Counted from the stretch's first letter, positions 25,684 to 34,371 are shown. The stretch: DNA of 50,873 bases from Deltaproteobacteria bacterium (GCA_002747825.1 PDQQ01000017.1:1-50873); one strand, 5' to 3'. Translations and numbers: made by a program. Notes: generated by a model not told the origin, from the letters alone.

Positions 25684-26406
25684 ATGGAACATCCGATACT
25701 GTTTATTTCAGTGATTCTCGAAAAGCTCGGTCTGCCGGTACCGCATGGGCCGGTGGGACATTCTCTGCTCGAACAGCTCTGTGCCCCGTATATGACCTAC
25801 ACCTGGCTGGTAATGGCCTTTTTATTCTTTGTGGCTAGGTTTACCCTGGGGGATCTGGAGATGATTCCCGGAAACGGACAGAATTTCTGGGAGCTTGTTA
25901 TCGGCGGTATGGAAGATTTTTTTAACGATAATATGGGAAGGGAGTTGACCGATACCTTCTTTCCGATGATCGCAACCTTTGCCCTCTACATCGCTGTTGC
26001 CAATCTTATTGGCCTGATTCCGGGCTTTATGTCGCCAACATCGAGCCTGAACACGACCCTGGCCCTGACGCTGATTGTCTGGATAACCCACCATATCATT
26101 GGTTTTAAGGCACATGGGTTCAAATATTATAAACATTTTATGGGGCCGGTATGGTGGCTCGTCCCTCTGTTACTGCCGATTGAAATAGTTAGTAATATTG
26201 CCCGTATACTGTCACTTTCTGTACGTCTTTTTGGAAACATAATGGCCAAGGAAATTCTTCTTGGTATCCTGTTTACGCTCGCTGGAGGTTTTTTTGTGCC
26301 TCTGCCAATAATGATGCTCGGCGTCCTGGTCTCTGTTGTCCAGGCCATGGTGTTTGTCCTGCTTACCGTTGTCTATTTCTCGCAGGCCAGGGAACACGCC
26401 CACTAG
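25684..26406 (+). CDS. atpB: ATP synthase subunit a
   Basis: 240 residues from ATG 25684, which follows GGAGG at the end of atpI. It is the static proton-channel subunit of Fo. Family motifs are present: P-M-I-A-T-F-A-L-Y-I, N-L-I-G-L-I-P-G, and the helix S-L-S-V-R-L-F-G-N-I-M-A with the essential arginine that faces the c-ring. The C-terminal helix Q-A-M-V-F-V-L-L-T-V-V-Y is also typical. The upstream open frame overlapping atpI is not part of the gene. Confidence 0.96.
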   Translation: MEHPILFISVILEKLGLPVPHGPVGHSLLEQLCAPYMTYTWLVMAFLFFVARFTLGDLEMIPGNGQNFWELVIGGMEDFFNDNMGRELTDTFFPMIATFALYIAVANLIGLIPGFMSPTSSLNTTLALTLIVWITHHIIGFKAHGFKYYKHFMGPVWWLVPLLLPIEIVSNIARILSLSVRLFGNIMAKEILLGILFTLAGGFFVPLPIMMLGVLVSVVQAMVFVLLTVVYFSQAREHAH

Positions 26407-26510
26407 AAGAAAGGGAGAGTGCGTCAGCGTCAAAGGCGCCTCTCTTGTTGACGTTTTATTGTGTACATTTGAGAAGAAGGCCAGATCAATAACTTGTAAG
26501 GAGAGAAAAA

Positions 26511-26762
26511 ATGGAAGGAAATCTTCAGGTAGCGTTAATTTGTGTCGGTGCGGCTCTTTCAATCGGTCTTGCCGGGCTTGGAGCAGGTATCGGTATTGGT
26601 TCCGTTGGTAACGGAGCCTGTCAGGGGCTGGCCCGGAACCCTGAGGTACAGCCAAAGCTTATGGTTTTTATGATTATTGGTATGGCGCTTGCTGAGTCTG
26701 TTGCTATTTACGGGCTTGTTGTTTCCCTTATCCTTCTCTACATGAATCCCTTTCTGGGCTAA
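26511..26762 (+). CDS. atpE: ATP synthase subunit c
   Basis: 83 residues, with AAGGAGAG upstream. Two helices form a hairpin with the polar loop A-R-N-P-E. The ion-binding carboxylate is the glutamate in M-A-L-A-E-S-V-A-I-Y-G. By hand alignment, helix 1 has Ile where Na+-type c subunits carry the coordinating Gln, and Val follows A-E-S where they have Thr, so a proton-driven ring is predicted. The glycine-rich G-A-G-I-G-I-G helix packs the ring. It is the last gene of the first atp cluster and is followed by a strong terminator. Confidence 0.96.
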   Translation: MEGNLQVALICVGAALSIGLAGLGAGIGIGSVGNGACQGLARNPEVQPKLMVFMIIGMALAESVAIYGLVVSLILLYMNPFLG

Positions 26763-26868
26763 GGAGACATGCGATAACGGGTCTGGCTCAGAGAGCTTTC
26801 CGGTTCTTCAGGAGATCTGTAGCTCAAGATACTGCTGTTTGTTTGACCTGCCCGTGATTTTCGGTAGA

Positions 26869-26898
26869 GACCGCAGATCTGATCTGCGGTCTTTTTTT
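26869..26898 (+). terminator. Strong intrinsic terminator after atpE
   Basis: GACCGCAGATC (26869-26879) pairs perfectly with GATCTGCGGTC (26881-26891) and is followed by a run of seven T. It lies about 105 bases past the atpE stop and separates the Fo cluster from the nucleoside phosphorylase gene. Confidence 0.9.
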
Positions 26899-27011
26899 TA
26901 TGGAAATATTGCCGACAATGCTTTGGCACTCTCTGAAAGCCACTTGCAGATATGCGGCTGGCTGAAGTTCATCTGTTATAGCTGTGAATACGTCCTGATT
27001 TTGTTGAAGAA

Positions 27012-27743
27012 ATGACCGCTGATATCCTTATCGAACCAAGACGCGAAAAACACGAAAAACAGCTGCCAGAAGAGGGTGTTCTGTTTGCGAACCCTTCCGA
27101 TGCTGAGGTGGAAATCGCCTTTCTCAAACAACAGGGAGGTGAGTCAAGGTTTTTGTTTAACTCTGGGCTCTGTGTTGAGCGGAGAAAAAAATTTATTGCC
27201 GGGCCTGCGGTCGGAGCCCCAATGGCAGCGATTGTCCTGGAAAAGCTCGTTGCTCTTGGTGCAGAAAGGATTGTTTTCTTTGGCTGGTGTGGAGCCCTCG
27301 ATCCGGGTTTGCGGATCGGTGATATTCTTGTTCCCGATACAGCCCTATCCGGTGAAGGAACCTCGTCGTATTATCCGCTCAAAGGTGGAGATCCAGCCCC
27401 TGATGCCGGGTTGCGCGAAAGTCTCGTCAAGCGCTTGCAACGCCTCGCCATGCCGATAAAAACAGGTCGGATCTGGTCCACCGATGCCCTGTATCGGGAG
27501 AGTCGAGCCGAGCTGTTCTCCCTGCGCGCAAAAAAAGCGGTGGTTGCGGTAGATATGGAATTTTCTGCCCTCTGCGCCGTTGCCGCCTTTCGTTCTGTGG
27601 CCCTTGCAGGGGCGTTGATAGTCTCAGACGAGCTGTGGGCCGATGAATGGCGTCCCGGTTTTACGCAGCCGCATTTTCGGAAAATCGCGGCACGGGTTCG
27701 TCGTCTGCTTGTGCAAGAGGCCTTTGGAGTCTTTTCGCGATGA
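27012..27743 (+). CDS. Nucleoside phosphorylase family protein (PNP/UDP type)
   Basis: 243 residues. A phosphorylase-1 fold is indicated by A-G-P-A-V-G-A-P-M-A-A-I-V-L-E-K-L, V-F-F-G-W-C-G-A-L, R-I-G-D-I-L-V-P, and V-D-M-E-F-S-A-L, whose Met-Glu pair normally contacts the ribose. Near the end, I-V-S-D-E-L carries the purine-site acid seen in MTA/SAH nucleosidases and uridine phosphorylases. The substrate is uncertain: uridine, a purine nucleoside or methylthioadenosine are all possible. Its stop overlaps the rimO start (ATGA), so the two genes are probably cotranscribed. Confidence 0.8.
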   Translation: MTADILIEPRREKHEKQLPEEGVLFANPSDAEVEIAFLKQQGGESRFLFNSGLCVERRKKFIAGPAVGAPMAAIVLEKLVALGAERIVFFGWCGALDPGLRIGDILVPDTALSGEGTSSYYPLKGGDPAPDAGLRESLVKRLQRLAMPIKTGRIWSTDALYRESRAELFSLRAKKAVVAVDMEFSALCAVAAFRSVALAGALIVSDELWADEWRPGFTQPHFRKIAARVRRLLVQEAFGVFSR

Positions 27744-29101
27744 CCCCTCAGAGCTTTCATCTCATAAGTCTCGGCTGTGCCAAGAATCTTGTTGACTCCG
27801 AGGTGATGTTTGGCTCCCTTGAGGCAGCCGGTTTTACGATGGAGCCGCAGGTGGAGAAGGCCGATTTCCTGATCGTCAACACCTGCGGCTTTTTGCAGTC
27901 CGCCGCTGAAGAGGCGATAGCCGAAATCCTTGAACTGGCTCGAATCAAAGAAAGCTCTCCGGGAAAAAAGATTGTTGTCGCCGGTTGCCTGGTGCAGCGT
28001 TATCAGGCAGATCTTGCCAGGGAACTTGACGAAGTCGATCTGTTTGTCGGTACTGAAGGCGCTGCTCATATCGGCTCTCTGCTCTGTGCCTCAGCTGCCG
28101 GAGAGCGGGCGGAGAGGTTGGTCATCCACAAAAGAACCCTTATGGATGCGGATCTTCCCAGGACCCTTACCACGCCAGCGCACAGGGCCTGGATGAAAAT
28201 TACCGAAGGCTGTAATAACCGCTGTTCATACTGCATGATTCCAGGGATCCGAGGACGTCTGCGCAGCCGAACAATCCACGATCTCACCGCCGAGGCAAAG
28301 AAACTGGAGGCCCTTGGCGTGCAGGAGCTGTCTCTTATTGCCCAGGACAGTACCGCCTACGGCAGGGATCTGGGCAAGACGGTCAATCTTGAGAATCTAC
28401 TTGCGACCCTGCTTGCTGAGACCACGATCCCCTGGCTGCGTCTGCTCTACCTCTACCCTACAGGGATAACCGATCGGCTCCTTGAGCTGATGGCTGCAAA
28501 CCGACGCATCACGCCGTACCTTGACATCCCGTTCCAGCATGTGAACGAGAGGATCCTGAGGCTGATGAACAGGCCGTATCATTATGATTTTCTTGTCGCA
28601 TTGGTAGAAAAGATACGGACAAGACTGCCGGATATTGCACTCAGAACAACCTTTCTTGTCGGTTTCCCGGGCGAGACGGAGGGGGACTTTTTGCAGATAG
28701 AAAAATTTCTAACCGATTTGCGTCTCGATCATGTCGGTGTCTTTGCCTATGAAAATGAAGAGGGGTGTGCGTCCGAACATTTCCCTGGCCAGGTTGAAGA
28801 GGCAGAGAAGATCAGGCGCAGAGAGCATCTGCTTGCTGTGCAGGCGGCACTTTCCGCAGAAATTCAGAAAAAATATCTCGGCCGGGAGCTTTCCGTTTTG
28901 GTCGAAGGGGTTTGTTCTGAGACCGACCTGCTGCTCGAAGGGCGAAGCAGATACCAGGCGCCGGAGGTCGACGGTTGCGTCTATATTAACGACGGGCAGG
29001 TCCGTGCTGGTGAGATTATACGGGTGAAAATCAGTAACACAGAGACATACGACCTCGTTGGCGGCAAGGTAGATGAGGACGACAGTGAAAAAACAGCCTG
29101 A
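27740..29101 (+). CDS. rimO: Ribosomal protein S12 methylthiotransferase RimO
   Basis: 453 residues from ATG 27740, four-base overlap with the upstream gene. The N-terminal MTTase domain has cluster-binding Cys13 (S-L-G-C-A-K-N), Cys49 (N-T-C-G-F) and Cys83 (A-G-C-L-V). The radical SAM motif C-N-N-R-C-S-Y-C is at 158-165. A C-terminal TRAM domain ends the protein. S-L-G-C-A-K-N-x-V-D-S-E identifies RimO rather than MiaB. The enzyme adds a methylthio group to an aspartate of ribosomal protein S12 using two 4Fe-4S clusters. Confidence 0.95.
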   Translation: MTPQSFHLISLGCAKNLVDSEVMFGSLEAAGFTMEPQVEKADFLIVNTCGFLQSAAEEAIAEILELARIKESSPGKKIVVAGCLVQRYQADLARELDEVDLFVGTEGAAHIGSLLCASAAGERAERLVIHKRTLMDADLPRTLTTPAHRAWMKITEGCNNRCSYCMIPGIRGRLRSRTIHDLTAEAKKLEALGVQELSLIAQDSTAYGRDLGKTVNLENLLATLLAETTIPWLRLLYLYPTGITDRLLELMAANRRITPYLDIPFQHVNERILRLMNRPYHYDFLVALVEKIRTRLPDIALRTTFLVGFPGETEGDFLQIEKFLTDLRLDHVGVFAYENEEGCASEHFPGQVEEAEKIRRREHLLAVQAALSAEIQKKYLGRELSVLVEGVCSETDLLLEGRSRYQAPEVDGCVYINDGQVRAGEIIRVKISNTETYDLVGGKVDEDDSEKTA

Positions 29102-29242
29102 GGATAGTCAAAGAGACATCCCCAGGGCGTTTATCTGAAAATGTTGCGAAAAAAGAGGGGCAAGAAAGGGCGTACCGCACTGACTGAAAAACGACGGAGG
29201 TCTGCCTCTTCTGTTCAAACCTTCGTCGATACAAGACTGTCC

Positions 29243-29524
29243 TTATCTGGCTTGGTTGACTTTTTCTCTGAGATCTTTGCCGACCTTGAAGAAGGGAAGT
29301 TTTTTGGGCTTTACCTTGATCTTCTTGCCGGTTTTGGGGTTCCTGCCTTCGTAGGCGCCGTATTGCTTGACGACAAAGCTGCCAAAGCCCCTGATTTCGA
29401 TACTATCCCCCTTCGCTAAAGCCTCGGTCATGGAATCAATAACGGTATTGGTTATTGCCACCGCCTCACGGTGGGGAAGATTGATTTCCTGTGCTAATGC
29501 CTCGATAAGTTCTGATTTGTTCAT
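29243..29524 (-). CDS. HU/IHF-family DNA-binding protein
   Basis: 93 residues from ATG 29524, with AGGAG nine bases upstream; the longer open frame upstream is spurious. It begins M-N-K-S-E-L-I-E-A-L and carries the beta-arm region G-F-G-S-F followed by G-R-N-P-K-T-G-K-K-I, the DNA-bending signature with its intercalating proline. It is a small basic nucleoid protein. Sequence alone does not separate HU from an IHF subunit here. It is encoded alone, with a 330-base non-coding region upstream. Confidence 0.93.
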   Translation of the reverse strand: MNKSELIEALAQEINLPHREAVAITNTVIDSMTEALAKGDSIEIRGFGSFVVKQYGAYEGRNPKTGKKIKVKPKKLPFFKVGKDLREKVNQAR

Positions 29525-29854
29525 ACGCTGTAACTCCTGTTCAAATAAACCATTGGGAGAATACGTTGAGAAACCAACCCAAGCCAGGGCGTTGGGCAAA
29601 CATACCTGGACTCGCGGAAGCTCTCAGACAGCCGTCACTGCCGTATTTCCCGGCACTACTTAAAAAATATTCCAACTATTCCATATAGTTGGCTAAAGCC
29701 GAGTCTGTAGCCGAACAAGTACCACAGAGTCTGGGCCTATAGCCCTCAGGTGAGTAACGGAAGGTCTGTTTTGCAGTAAGAGATTGAAAAATTGTTCTTT
29801 TACGTCTAACTGCCTAGATCTAATCAGCTATTTTTTTATTTGTAAAGAAAATTT
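29525..29854. other. Intergenic region between rluB 3' end and the HU gene, possibly with a small RNA
   Basis: 330 AT-rich bases with no ORF. It must contain the HU promoter. On the minus strand a stem-loop with T-run (29692-29662) ends a stretch (about 29800-29693) with several short complementary segments, such as GGGC/GCCC at 29733-29745 and GGC/GCC at 29691-29700. That stretch could be the 3' UTR of rluB or an independent small RNA. No known RNA family is recognised. An imperfect A/T palindrome at 29839-29861 overlaps the rluB stop. Confidence 0.35.
29662..29692 (-). terminator. Intrinsic terminator on the minus strand between rluB and HU
   Basis: Read on the minus strand, CCAACTAT pairs with ATAGTTGG around ATGGA and is followed by AATATTTTTT. 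It lies 160 bases beyond the rluB stop and 140 bases before the HU start. It ends either the rluB transcript or a small RNA in the gap. Confidence 0.55.
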
Positions 29855-30571
29855 TTACAAAAAGATACGTTTTATGTCAGTTTCGTCGAGTCGTCGGTAG
29901 TTGCCGATGGCAAGCGTACCCAGCTTGAGTTGTCCGTAGGCCGTCCGTTTGAGGTGAACAACCGGGCAGTTGATATGCTGAAACATTTTTTTTATCTGCC
30001 GCTTGCGTCCCTCGTGGATGATGATCTCGACAAGTGTATTTTTCTGGGTGCTTGTAAGGACTTTTATCCGGGCTGGAGCCGTCTTTTTACCTTCGAGAAG
30101 GATACCTTCCCGGAGGCGTTGAAGCTGTTGTCTGGAAGGTCTGCCGTGAACCAGGGCTTCATAGGTCTTGCAGGTCATGTATCTGGGGTGTGTAATCTTT
30201 TGTGCCAGCTCGCCATCGTTTGTGAGAATGAGCGCGCCTTCCGTATCAAAGTCCAGACGGCCAACGGGAAAAAGCCTTTCCCGGCAATCCTGAATCAGGC
30301 TGACAACCGTGGGTCTGCCCTGGGGGTCGCTGTTTGTCGTTACATAGCCCTTCGGTTTATTCAGCAGGTAGCTAATATGCGCTTCTTTTTCCTGAACCTT
30401 TTTGCCATCAAACGTCACCGTTACCTGATCAGGAGCAATCGTTGTACCCAGTCTGGTGACGATTTTCCCGTTGACGGCGACCAGCCCCTGTCTGATATAT
30501 TCCTCGGCTCTTCGTCTTGAACAGACTCCACATTGTGCGAGATATTTCTGCAGGCGCATTGTCTCAGCCAT
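29855..30571 (-). CDS. rluB: Pseudouridine synthase, RluB/RsuA family
   Basis: 238 residues. The N-terminal S4 RNA-binding domain shows M-R-L-Q-K-Y-L-A-Q-C-G-V-C-S-R-R-R-A-E. The catalytic domain has G-R-L-D-F-D-T-E-G with the active-site aspartate, and the C-terminal E-G-R-K-R-Q-I-K-K-M-F. The family isomerises a uridine in 23S (RluB/E) or 16S (RsuA) rRNA; the S4 sequence and overall length favour RluB. It is preceded by a small ORF that ends three bases upstream, suggesting an operon with that ORF and yjbQ. Confidence 0.92.
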   Translation of the reverse strand: MAETMRLQKYLAQCGVCSRRRAEEYIRQGLVAVNGKIVTRLGTTIAPDQVTVTFDGKKVQEKEAHISYLLNKPKGYVTTNSDPQGRPTVVSLIQDCRERLFPVGRLDFDTEGALILTNDGELAQKITHPRYMTCKTYEALVHGRPSRQQLQRLREGILLEGKKTAPARIKVLTSTQKNTLVEIIIHEGRKRQIKKMFQHINCPVVHLKRTAYGQLKLGTLAIGNYRRLDETDIKRIFL

Positions 30572-30574
30572 TTC

Positions 30575-30817
30575 TTACTCTTTGTGTCTGCGACAGAGAA
30601 AGAGGTCATGGTACTCTGTCTCACTCAGGTGTCTACGCAAAAGTTTTGTAAGATGCTCAACAAGATCTGTGATCTCCTCGGCAGACAGGCGGCCTGAGAA
30701 TTCTTTGCTAAACTCCGGCCGCCCGTAGAGCTGTAAAAAGACGGCAAGAGAGGTTCTGTCCGCTGTTTCAGAGAGGCCAAAACAAATGGTGGATGCGTCG
30801 GGTTGGCTGTCTTTCAT
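30575..30817 (-). CDS. Small hypothetical protein between rluB and yjbQ
   Basis: 80 residues from ATG 30817 (M-K-D-S-Q-P-D). The open frame extends further upstream but would run through yjbQ. It is soluble, mostly helical, with an acidic middle (S-A-E-E-I-T-D-L-V-E-H-L) and a basic end (L-C-R-R-H-K-E). There are two cysteines. Position in the gap, consistent strand and three-base spacing to rluB support a real gene. The ribosome-binding site is weak. I do not recognise the family. Confidence 0.6.
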   Translation of the reverse strand: MKDSQPDASTICFGLSETADRTSLAVFLQLYGRPEFSKEFSGRLSAEEITDLVEHLTKLLRRHLSETEYHDLFLCRRHKE

Positions 30818-30863
30818 ATTCGTTTTTGGGTAATATGCCGGTAATCCAGGTTTTTCTCTATCG

Positions 30864-31280
30864 TTACCGGTCCTGTCTGGCAGGATCAGCGACAAATTTC
30901 CAGCGGATCTTTCTTGAACGGGGGCCGTCGTATTCGCAAAAAAAGACACGTTGCCAGGTGCCCAGCATAAGCTGTCTGCCATGCACCTCAATCAGTAAAG
31001 AGCTGCCGGTGAGCAGGGTCATAATATGTGAAGGTGAATTTCCTTCGGTATGAAGATAGTTGAGCTTTGGTACCATCTCGGACAGGGCGGAGAGAATATC
31101 CTTTTTGACATCGGGATCTGCCCCCTCATTTATCGTAAGACCTGCCGTTGTATGTGGATTAAAGAGATAGAGCAAGCCAACCTCTGAGCTGCATTCCTGC
31201 AGCGATGATTCCAGGTTGGGAGTAATATCGATCAGCTGCATATTTTTTGTGCTGCGAAGCTGCAGTATTCCACTCTCCAT
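30864..31280 (-). CDS. yjbQ: YjbQ (UPF0047) family protein
   Basis: 138 residues from ATG 31280, preceded by GGAGATACG; the longer frame is not needed. Family hallmarks are H-T-T-A-G-L-T-I-N-E, N-Y-L-H-T-E-G-N-S-P-S-H, H-G-R-Q-L-M-L-G-T-W-Q-R-V-F-F-C-E-Y-D-G-P-R. The conserved histidines cluster at a putative metal site, and weak thiamine phosphate synthase activity has been reported for E. coli YjbQ. The physiological role is unclear. Confidence 0.93.
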   Translation of the reverse strand: MESGILQLRSTKNMQLIDITPNLESSLQECSSEVGLLYLFNPHTTAGLTINEGADPDVKKDILSALSEMVPKLNYLHTEGNSPSHIMTLLTGSSLLIEVHGRQLMLGTWQRVFFCEYDGPRSRKIRWKFVADPARQDR

Positions 31281-31625
31281 ATCCGTATCTCCAAAGCTGG
31301 CAGGCAAGGACAGTAAGCCCTTCGCCTCCGTTGTCGATTTTTTTGAATCCCTCTCCAGGTCCCGGATGTCTGTTGATTTTTTCTGTAGCAGAGTAAATGG
31401 TATTGCCGGATAAGGCAAAGTGTTTATACTATTTCACTTGTTGTCTGATCTTTTAAAGACTGGAGGTCTTTCCTGAAGGCGACCTGCTCAAGACGATTTG
31501 CTGTGTGTTTTGTTGCCCTTTCAGAACGAGGTGCCGGGTCGACAAAAAAATGTGCTGGTTGCCGGGCAGACTTGAAAATGATATCCATGGTAAGCAGGGG
31601 AGCCTGTATATCAAGGTATGGGATT
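31281..31625. other. Divergent region between yjbQ and glgA
   Basis: 345 bases that should hold promoters for both genes. A small inverted repeat AAAGAC/GTCTTT lies at 31455-31471. The glgA frame is open from about 31503, so an earlier start cannot be excluded, but those residues do not resemble GlgA. Nothing else is seen. Confidence 0.4.
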
Positions 31626-33215
31626 GTGGAGAAAAAAGCTGTAAAAAACATATGGATGTTGAGCCGTGAATACGGTGAGCTGGCCGGGGCAGGCGGAGTC
31701 AAGGACGTTGTCTACCAGCTGTCTAAAGCACTGGCCTGTCTGCCGGATTACTCTGTCAAGGTGGTCCTGCCCTACTACGGTTTTATGGAGGATCTGGTCG
31801 ATGACTTTGTGCCGGTTAAAGATCCGTTTTCCCGAGCGAGATCACTGCAGTTGTCGATCCCGATGAACGAGCCTGGACGTCTGGTCAGCGAACCGGTCTC
31901 TTTTTGTTATGCCCGTCGTGAGAATGTGCATATCTACCTTATCAAGGCACTTCGTTTTACCGAAAAGAGGTCTGTATATACCTATACAAAGCAGGAAGAA
32001 AACGGCTGGAAAAAGCTTGCTGCCGGACATCACGATTATTTTGCAATGAATCTTCTGCTGCAAAAAGGGGCCCTCGAGCTGATCATCGCCCTCGGTGAGC
32101 ATCCCGATGTCCTGCACTGTCACGATGGACATACCGCTCTCGTTCCGGCCCTTGTCCGTGAACTTGCCGGTTACCGGACATATTTTAGAAAGACCCGTTG
32201 TCTGACAACCATTCACAATGCCGGTCTGGGGTACCATCAGGAGATAGCCGATATCGACTATGCCCGGGCGATAACCGGGTTTCCCGACGAGGTTGTGGCA
32301 AACTATCAGCTGGACGCTAAATTTGATCCCCTGCTGGTTGCCGGGGCCTTTGCCCCGGTCAATACGGTCAGCGAGAACTATGCCTTTGAACTGCAGCACT
32401 CCAATGGCGATCAGCTGACCGGCTGGCTTGGTCATGAGTTTAACAAAAGGGGCATTTTACTCGAGGGGGTAACCAACGGCATCGATCCTGACTATTTTTC
32501 GCCAATGGCCGATAGCATTGAAGAGGAGCTGCGCTTTGATCCGGCCGATCCACAGGAAGAGCTTGCTGGTAAAGACAACTGCAAAAAGAGACTTTTTCAA
32601 GACAGGAGAGATCTGGTTTCCTACGATGGTGTGCAGCGTTTTGGCTGTCTTTCCGCCTCACCTGATGGCCCCTTGTTTACCTTTGTCGGCCGCCTCAACG
32701 AGCAGAAGGGTGTCGATGTTCTGCTTGAGGTGCTGCCGATGTTTCTGCTGCAGTATCCAAAGGCCACCTTTGCCATTCTTGGCAGTGGTGATCTGGCCTT
32801 TGAGTCGCGTTTGGCCGAGTTGGCGGCAGCTCCTGTTACTGCCGGGAGAATCTGTTATTTTTGCGGCTTCAGTCCAGAGCTCGCCAGTCTGGTATATCGG
32901 GCCGGGGATTACTTTGTTATTCCATCACGCTATGAGCCCTGCGGGCTTACCGATTTTATCGCTCAGCTCTACGGTTCTATTCCTGTGGTCAACCATGTCG
33001 GCGGACTTGTCAAGGTCGTTGATGGGGTGACTGGTCTGGCCTTCAATGGTGCCACACCGGACGCGCTCCTCGGTGGTTTGCAGCGGGCATGTGCCCTCGA
33101 GCAGCAATTGCCAATAAAGAGGGAGATGCAGCGCAGGGCTGTGGAAATAATTAATAAACAGTACACCTGGTCAAAAGTGGTGTATAACTATCTAGATCTC
33201 TACGCTCGAAAATGA
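31626..33215 (+). CDS. glgA: Glycogen/starch synthase (GT5 family)
   Basis: About 529 residues from GTG 31626, with AAGG upstream; in-frame alternatives exist both sides, so the start is provisional. Domains: GT5 N-terminal domain with W-M-L-S-R-E-Y, H-C-H-D-G-H-T-A-L and T-I-H-N-A-G-L-G-Y; C-terminal domain with F-V-G-R-L-N-E-Q-K-G-V-D and R-Y-E-P-C-G-L-T-D. The enzyme transfers glucose from ADP- or UDP-glucose to alpha-1,4-glucan. The usual N-terminal K-x-G-G-L is A-G-A-G-G-V here, so the nucleotide-sugar-contacting lysine is absent. That may mean a subfamily with altered donor use. gap and a PPDK-like gene follow on the same strand. Confidence 0.87.
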   Translation: MEKKAVKNIWMLSREYGELAGAGGVKDVVYQLSKALACLPDYSVKVVLPYYGFMEDLVDDFVPVKDPFSRARSLQLSIPMNEPGRLVSEPVSFCYARRENVHIYLIKALRFTEKRSVYTYTKQEENGWKKLAAGHHDYFAMNLLLQKGALELIIALGEHPDVLHCHDGHTALVPALVRELAGYRTYFRKTRCLTTIHNAGLGYHQEIADIDYARAITGFPDEVVANYQLDAKFDPLLVAGAFAPVNTVSENYAFELQHSNGDQLTGWLGHEFNKRGILLEGVTNGIDPDYFSPMADSIEEELRFDPADPQEELAGKDNCKKRLFQDRRDLVSYDGVQRFGCLSASPDGPLFTFVGRLNEQKGVDVLLEVLPMFLLQYPKATFAILGSGDLAFESRLAELAAAPVTAGRICYFCGFSPELASLVYRAGDYFVIPSRYEPCGLTDFIAQLYGSIPVVNHVGGLVKVVDGVTGLAFNGATPDALLGGLQRACALEQQLPIKREMQRRAVEIINKQYTWSKVVYNYLDLYARK

Positions 33216-33366
33216 TTTTGAGCTCTCTGTGGCTGCCTGCTGTGTCGCTCTTGCGCGTTACAGCTCAGGCTGCTGCGCAGATTTTATATCCAGGGCAGCC
33301 TCTGCCTTGATCTCGAAACGAGAAATTTCATTATTTATGACATCTTAACAATGTGAGGAGGAATAG

Positions 33367-34371
33367 ATGACAGTAAAGATAGGTATTAATGGCTTTGGCA
33401 GGATAGGGCGCAGCATGTTTCGGGCCCTGTCGATGGACCCGCTCTTTGCCGACATTGAGGTTATGGCAATAAACGACCTGACCGATAACGCAATCCTTGC
33501 GCATTTGTTGAAGTACGATTCGCTGATGGGTATTTACGATAAAGAGGTAGAAAGCAACGATGCCGGAATCATCGTTGATGGCAGGCAGATTGCGGTGTCT
33601 GAACATAGAAAGCCGGCGGATATCCCCTGGGGCGCCCTGGGTGTTGACTATGTTGCCGAGTGTACCGGTATTTTCCGTGACGCAGAAGCGGCTCAGGCCC
33701 ATATCGACGCCGGTGCCTCCAAGGTTGTTATCTCGGCGCCGGCCAAGGGCAATGTAAAGACCCTGGTTATGGGGGTTAACGAGGATGAGTACGATGCGAC
33801 GATTCACCATGTGGTATCGAATGCCTCATGCACGACCAATTGCCTGGCTCCGCTGGCCAAGGTTATTCTTGACAATTTCGGCATCAAAAGGGGCTTGATG
33901 ACCACCGTACATTCCTATACCGGGGATCAACGGCTTTTGGACTACCCCCACTCTGATCCACGGCGGGCAAGGGCTGCTGCCCTTTCCATGGTCCCGACCA
34001 AGACCGGTGCAGCAGCAGCTGTATCTCTGGTTATTCCAGAGCTTAAAGGCAAATTTGATGGTCTTGCTGTTCGTGTTCCAACCCCCACAGTCTCCCTTGT
34101 GGACGCGGTGATAGAGGTGGAGCGGGAGACCTCCGTTGATGAGGTGAACCAGGCCCTGAAAAATGCCGTAAACAGGTATCTGGGCTATACCGATCTTCCG
34201 CTGGTGTCGATAGACTACAAGGGGGATAGCAGGTCTTCGATCGTCGATGGCCAGTCGACGAAGGTGCTTGGTACGTCGGTCAAGGTGATGAGCTGGTATG
34301 ATAATGAATGGGGGTACGCCAACAGGATGCTGGACCTCATTTTACATATGGACGCAAATAAGGCCCTCTAG
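33367..34371 (+). CDS. gap: Glyceraldehyde-3-phosphate dehydrogenase
   Basis: 334 residues with a near-ideal GAGGAGG upstream of ATG 33367, which implies strong expression. The NAD-binding G-F-G-R-I-G-R is at residues 9-15 and the coordinating aspartate follows in I-N-D-L-T-D. The catalytic S-N-A-S-C-T-T-N-C places Cys155 at the active site. The C-terminal W-Y-D-N-E-W-G-Y is intact. It catalyses the phosphorylating oxidation of glyceraldehyde-3-phosphate; the Asp after beta-2 favours NAD over NADP. Confidence 0.96.
   Translation: MTVKIGINGFGRIGRSMFRALSMDPLFADIEVMAINDLTDNAILAHLLKYDSLMGIYDKEVESNDAGIIVDGRQIAVSEHRKPADIPWGALGVDYVAECTGIFRDAEAAQAHIDAGASKVVISAPAKGNVKTLVMGVNEDEYDATIHHVVSNASCTTNCLAPLAKVILDNFGIKRGLMTTVHSYTGDQRLLDYPHSDPRRARAAALSMVPTKTGAAAAVSLVIPELKGKFDGLAVRVPTPTVSLVDAVIEVERETSVDEVNQALKNAVNRYLGYTDLPLVSIDYKGDSRSSIVDGQSTKVLGTSVKVMSWYDNEWGYANRMLDLILHMDANKAL

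Noticed and set aside
26511..26762. Na+-dependent c-ring
   Set aside because: The Na+-coordinating Gln of helix 1 and the Thr of helix 2 are not at the aligned positions.
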